From positions 1 to 37,803 of the forward strand of contig JAOUFE010000006.1 in NCBI GenBank assembly GCA_029858425.1: 37,803 bases of DNA. Reading direction: 5' to 3'. Below are positions 35,313-37,803 of the stretch, one piece after another (positions within the stretch are counted from its first letter, which is position 1; each line of letters opens with the position of its first letter). The stretch is from Spirochaetia bacterium. Its GTDB lineage: Bacteria; Spirochaetota; Leptospiria; Turneriellales; JAOUFE01. The position numbers and the translations under genes were made by a program. The notes under the pieces are model-generated. The model ran no database searches and had not been told where the DNA came from. It worked only from the letters and a program-made list of their open reading frames with translations.

Positions 35313-35393
35313 AATCTATTCCGGTTGAATCCTTTGTTATGTAAAGTAGTTTTTGCGCTGCACATCAGGGCAGAGGTAAGCACTTTCTTTTAA

Positions 35394-36923
35394 TCAATGT
35401 TTTTTGGGCTCTCGATGGGCTTTTTCAAAACGCCCTTCCCATACCACTCCTGGAGCGATCGGGTCGGTCGGGATGGCGAGTTCATAGTCAAAATTCCCCA
35501 TGACATAGTCATGGATATACTTTGCAGCTTCCTTGGCCTGTCCCATAGCCAGGATTACTGTGGCTCCTCCGGTCACGCTATCCCCACCCGCGAAAACACC
35601 TTTCATGCTGGTGTGGTAGGTTTTTTTATCAACCATGATGATTCCCCATTTGTTTTTGGTGAGTTCCGGGGTTACATCAGTAATAATCGGGTTTACATCG
35701 CAGCCAAGAGAAAATACAGCAGTATCAATTTCATCGGTAAAAAATTTTCCAGTAGGCATGGGTTTTCGGCGACCGCTTTCATCGGGTTCCGATAATTCCA
35801 TAATTTCGCACTTAACGGCCTTCACGGCGCCTGTTTCGTCGCCAATAAATTCTACAGGATTCGATAGCCATTTAAAATTAATAAATTCCTGCTCGGCATG
35901 CTCCAGCTCCTCGGTTCTTGCCGGAGATTCTTCGCGGGATCTTCGGTAATAGCATACTGGATTTGCACCGAGTCTTTTGGCCGTTCGCAATACGTCCATA
36001 GCGGTGTTCCCGGCTCCAATAACCGCTACCTTTTCCCCTTGAACAATGGGTGTTGGATAATTCGGGAAATCGTTGGCGTGCATCAAATAAATTCGCGTTA
36101 AGTATTCATTGGCAGAATATACTCCATTTAGATTTTCGCCTTTGATTCCCAACATCTTGGGCAGACCGGCTCCGGTGGAAATAAACACAGCGTCAAAACC
36201 CTCCTTGTCTCGAAGATCTTCAATGGAGAAGACCTTCCCAATGACCATATTGTAAACAAAGTTTACTCCCATGTCTTCGAGAAGCTTTAAATCTTCATCA
36301 ATAATTTCAAGCGGCAATCTAAAGCGCGGAATACCGTAGACCATAACTCCGCCGCCCCGATGAAATGCCTCAAAAACAGTAACATTGTGTCCCCGTTTGC
36401 GAAGCTCATAGGCGGCAGTTAAACCTGCGGGACCAGCTCCAATAACGGCAATATTTTTTCCTGTATCGGGTTCTATTTTTGGAATTCGATCTAATTTATG
36501 CTCTCTTTCATAGTCAGCAACAAATCGCTCGAGGTTCCCAATAGCCACAGGTTCATGCTTTTTGCCGACGATACAAACCAGTTCGCACTGTTTATCCTGA
36601 GGACATACTCGTCCACAGGCAGCCGGCAGAAAATTGGTTTCGCGGATTTTTCTGGCAGCAGCGGCAACATCGCCTTCTTCAACAAGTTTTATAAATGCGG
36701 GAATATCAATACCCACCGGGCAACCGGGAATACAGTCGGGTTTTTTGCATTGAATACATCGAAATGCTTCGGCTTGCGCCTGGTCGAGTGTATAGCCAAT
36801 AGGTACTTCTTCAAAGTTGGTTACCCTTTTTGCCGGATCATTCAATGGCATTTCATTACGAGGCTTTGCCATTCGATCCTTTGCTTTGATTTTAACCGGT
36901 TCGTCTTTTACTGTTTCGCTCAT
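35394..36923 (-). CDS. NADPH-dependent glutamate synthase-like flavoprotein, NfnB/GltD type
   Basis: A 509-residue GltD-family protein. An N-terminal domain has two sets of 4Fe-4S cysteines (CIQCKKPDCIPGC and CGRVCPQDKQCELVC). An FAD site (IAVIGAGPAGLTAAYELRKRG) and an NAD(P) site (VAVIGAGNTAMDVLRTAKRLG) follow. Paired with the gene just upstream it matches NfnAB (NADH-dependent reduced ferredoxin:NADP oxidoreductase) or sulfide dehydrogenase SudAB, rather than glutamate synthase, whose large subunit is not here. Good AAAGGA ribosome-binding site. The carbon/electron role is inferred. Confidence 0.88.
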   Translation of the reverse strand: MSETVKDEPVKIKAKDRMAKPRNEMPLNDPAKRVTNFEEVPIGYTLDQAQAEAFRCIQCKKPDCIPGCPVGIDIPAFIKLVEEGDVAAAARKIRETNFLPAACGRVCPQDKQCELVCIVGKKHEPVAIGNLERFVADYEREHKLDRIPKIEPDTGKNIAVIGAGPAGLTAAYELRKRGHNVTVFEAFHRGGGVMVYGIPRFRLPLEIIDEDLKLLEDMGVNFVYNMVIGKVFSIEDLRDKEGFDAVFISTGAGLPKMLGIKGENLNGVYSANEYLTRIYLMHANDFPNYPTPIVQGEKVAVIGAGNTAMDVLRTAKRLGANPVCYYRRSREESPARTEELEHAEQEFINFKWLSNPVEFIGDETGAVKAVKCEIMELSEPDESGRRKPMPTGKFFTDEIDTAVFSLGCDVNPIITDVTPELTKNKWGIIMVDKKTYHTSMKGVFAGGDSVTGGATVILAMGQAKEAAKYIHDYVMGNFDYELAIPTDPIAPGVVWEGRFEKAHREPKKH

Positions 36924-36933
36924 ATTATTCCTT

Positions 36934-37788
36934 TTAATTGGCCTGGACTGATTTCAGCATATCAAAGGCAACTTTTTCTTTTACCACAAACATTTTTTGT
37001 CGTTTCATCAGCTCGTCAAAATTGACATCGGCGCCTTTAAAATCGGGGCCATGAAAACAGGCAAATCGCGTTTTCCCTGCAATGGTAACTCTGCATGCTC
37101 CGCACATTCCAGTTCCGTCTACCATGATTGCGTTTAGGGAAACCCAGGTTTCAATTTCTTTTGCCACCCCAATTTCGGTAATGGCTTTCATCATGGGAAC
37201 AGGGCCTACGGCCAGAATCATGGAGACCTTTTCCCGATTTACAATAAAATTTAATCCATCGGTTACCATTCCCGATATTCCCAGAGACCCATCGTTGGTG
37301 GTTATTATAACTTCGTCGCATACCTGATTTAATTCATCGATCATTAGAAGCAGGTCTTTGTTTCGGGCGCCTACAACACCATAAACTTTATTGCCTCGAT
37401 CTTTGAGATCCCGGGCAGTAGGGATTACTGCTCCAGTTCCATACCCGCCGCCAATGACCACACAGGCTCCGTCATATTTGGCCACATGCGATCGCTGACC
37501 AAGAGGGCCTACGATATCCTCAAAACAATCGCCCACATTTTTTTGCGTTGCTTCGGTAGATGTAACTCCAGCGGCCATAATAATAATTTCAAGATATCCT
37601 TCTTCCCGGTTCCACCCACAGATAGACAGCGGCATTCTTTCGCTGTGGGAGCCAGGCCTTACAATAATAAACTGGCCCGCTTCAATTTTTTTTGCGATAA
37701 ATGGGGCATGCACCCTGAAGTAAAATGTGTTTGGGGAAAGCTCTTTTTTTAAGAGAACTTTGTAATCCTGTTTAAAACTTTTTCTCAT
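36934..37788 (-). CDS. Ferredoxin-NADP reductase-like FAD/2Fe-2S subunit, NfnA type
   Basis: A 284-residue protein of the PyrK/NfnA group. The FAD-binding barrel has ERMPLSICGW. GGGYGTGAVIPTARDLKDRG starts the NAD domain. The cluster loop VDGTGMCGACRVT...FACFHGPDF carries three cysteines and an Asp, the 2Fe-2S ligand set of NfnA. It should take electrons from or to NAD(H) and pass them to the NfnB-like subunit 10 bases downstream. ATG 37788 has a GGTGAGG site. The gene is complete just inside the right edge. Confidence 0.88.
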   Translation of the reverse strand: MRKSFKQDYKVLLKKELSPNTFYFRVHAPFIAKKIEAGQFIIVRPGSHSERMPLSICGWNREEGYLEIIIMAAGVTSTEATQKNVGDCFEDIVGPLGQRSHVAKYDGACVVIGGGYGTGAVIPTARDLKDRGNKVYGVVGARNKDLLLMIDELNQVCDEVIITTNDGSLGISGMVTDGLNFIVNREKVSMILAVGPVPMMKAITEIGVAKEIETWVSLNAIMVDGTGMCGACRVTIAGKTRFACFHGPDFKGADVNFDELMKRQKMFVVKEKVAFDMLKSVQAN

Positions 37789-37803
37789 ACCCTCACCTTT
37801 TTA

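Overview
The window looks like chromosomal DNA of a diderm, low-GC bacterium, most likely a spirochaete of the Leptospira/Turneriella lineage. The outer-membrane LPS assembly protein LptD, heptosyltransferase and core glycosyltransferase genes, and a spirochaete-type lipobox all point to an LPS-bearing outer membrane. The HrcA/CIRCE heat-shock system, ClpC, FapA (DUF342) and a secreted helical protein resembling the leptospiral flagellar coiling protein FcpA fit that lineage. This placement is inferred from gene content and recalled family features; no search was run. No rRNA, CRISPR array, prophage or transposase was seen.

Layout. 1-655: a lysine-rich 33-residue peptide gene and AT-rich DNA. 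656-5852: TPR protein, FapA (reverse) and LptD. 9056-5846 (reverse): DEAD-box helicase, TtcA-like tRNA thiolase and NadC as a tight operon. 9057-12009: a 3 kb accessory stretch with short hypothetical genes, two copies of a dispersed palindromic repeat, a structured GC-richer element ending in a terminator, and a ribbon-helix-helix gene with a leaderless-type promoter and a frameshifted partner. 12010-15511: clpC and rsmH. 15677-21871: a CIRCE-controlled run hrcA-grpE-dnaK-dnaJ that continues by overlap into a Gfo/Idh/MocA oxidoreductase and a free-standing lipoyl-domain protein.

22964-21846 is a PLP amino-acid decarboxylase. 23065-28421 holds envelope genes: a WaaE-like glycosyltransferase, a heptosyltransferase, a GlmM/ManB-type phosphohexomutase, two small membrane proteins and an M23 lipoprotein. 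28550-31772 holds 5-formyl-THF cyclo-ligase, a small membrane protein, NadB and a divergent receiver protein with a histone-H1-like tail. 32254-33215 is tRNA-Cys, tRNA-Leu and tatD in one run. 34198-33293 is the FcpA-like secreted protein; then come fructose-1,6-bisphosphatase and a two-subunit NfnAB-like flavoprotein running off the right edge.

The most unusual signals are: (1) a family of about 90-125 bp imperfect palindromes in five intergenic sites whose stems show compensatory base changes between copies; (2) the receiver protein with Glu at the usual phospho-Asp place fused to a Lys/Thr/Ser-rich tail; (3) the ribbon-helix-helix locus with an operator-like palindrome pair and a start codon at the predicted +1; and (4) the structured element at 10380-10664.
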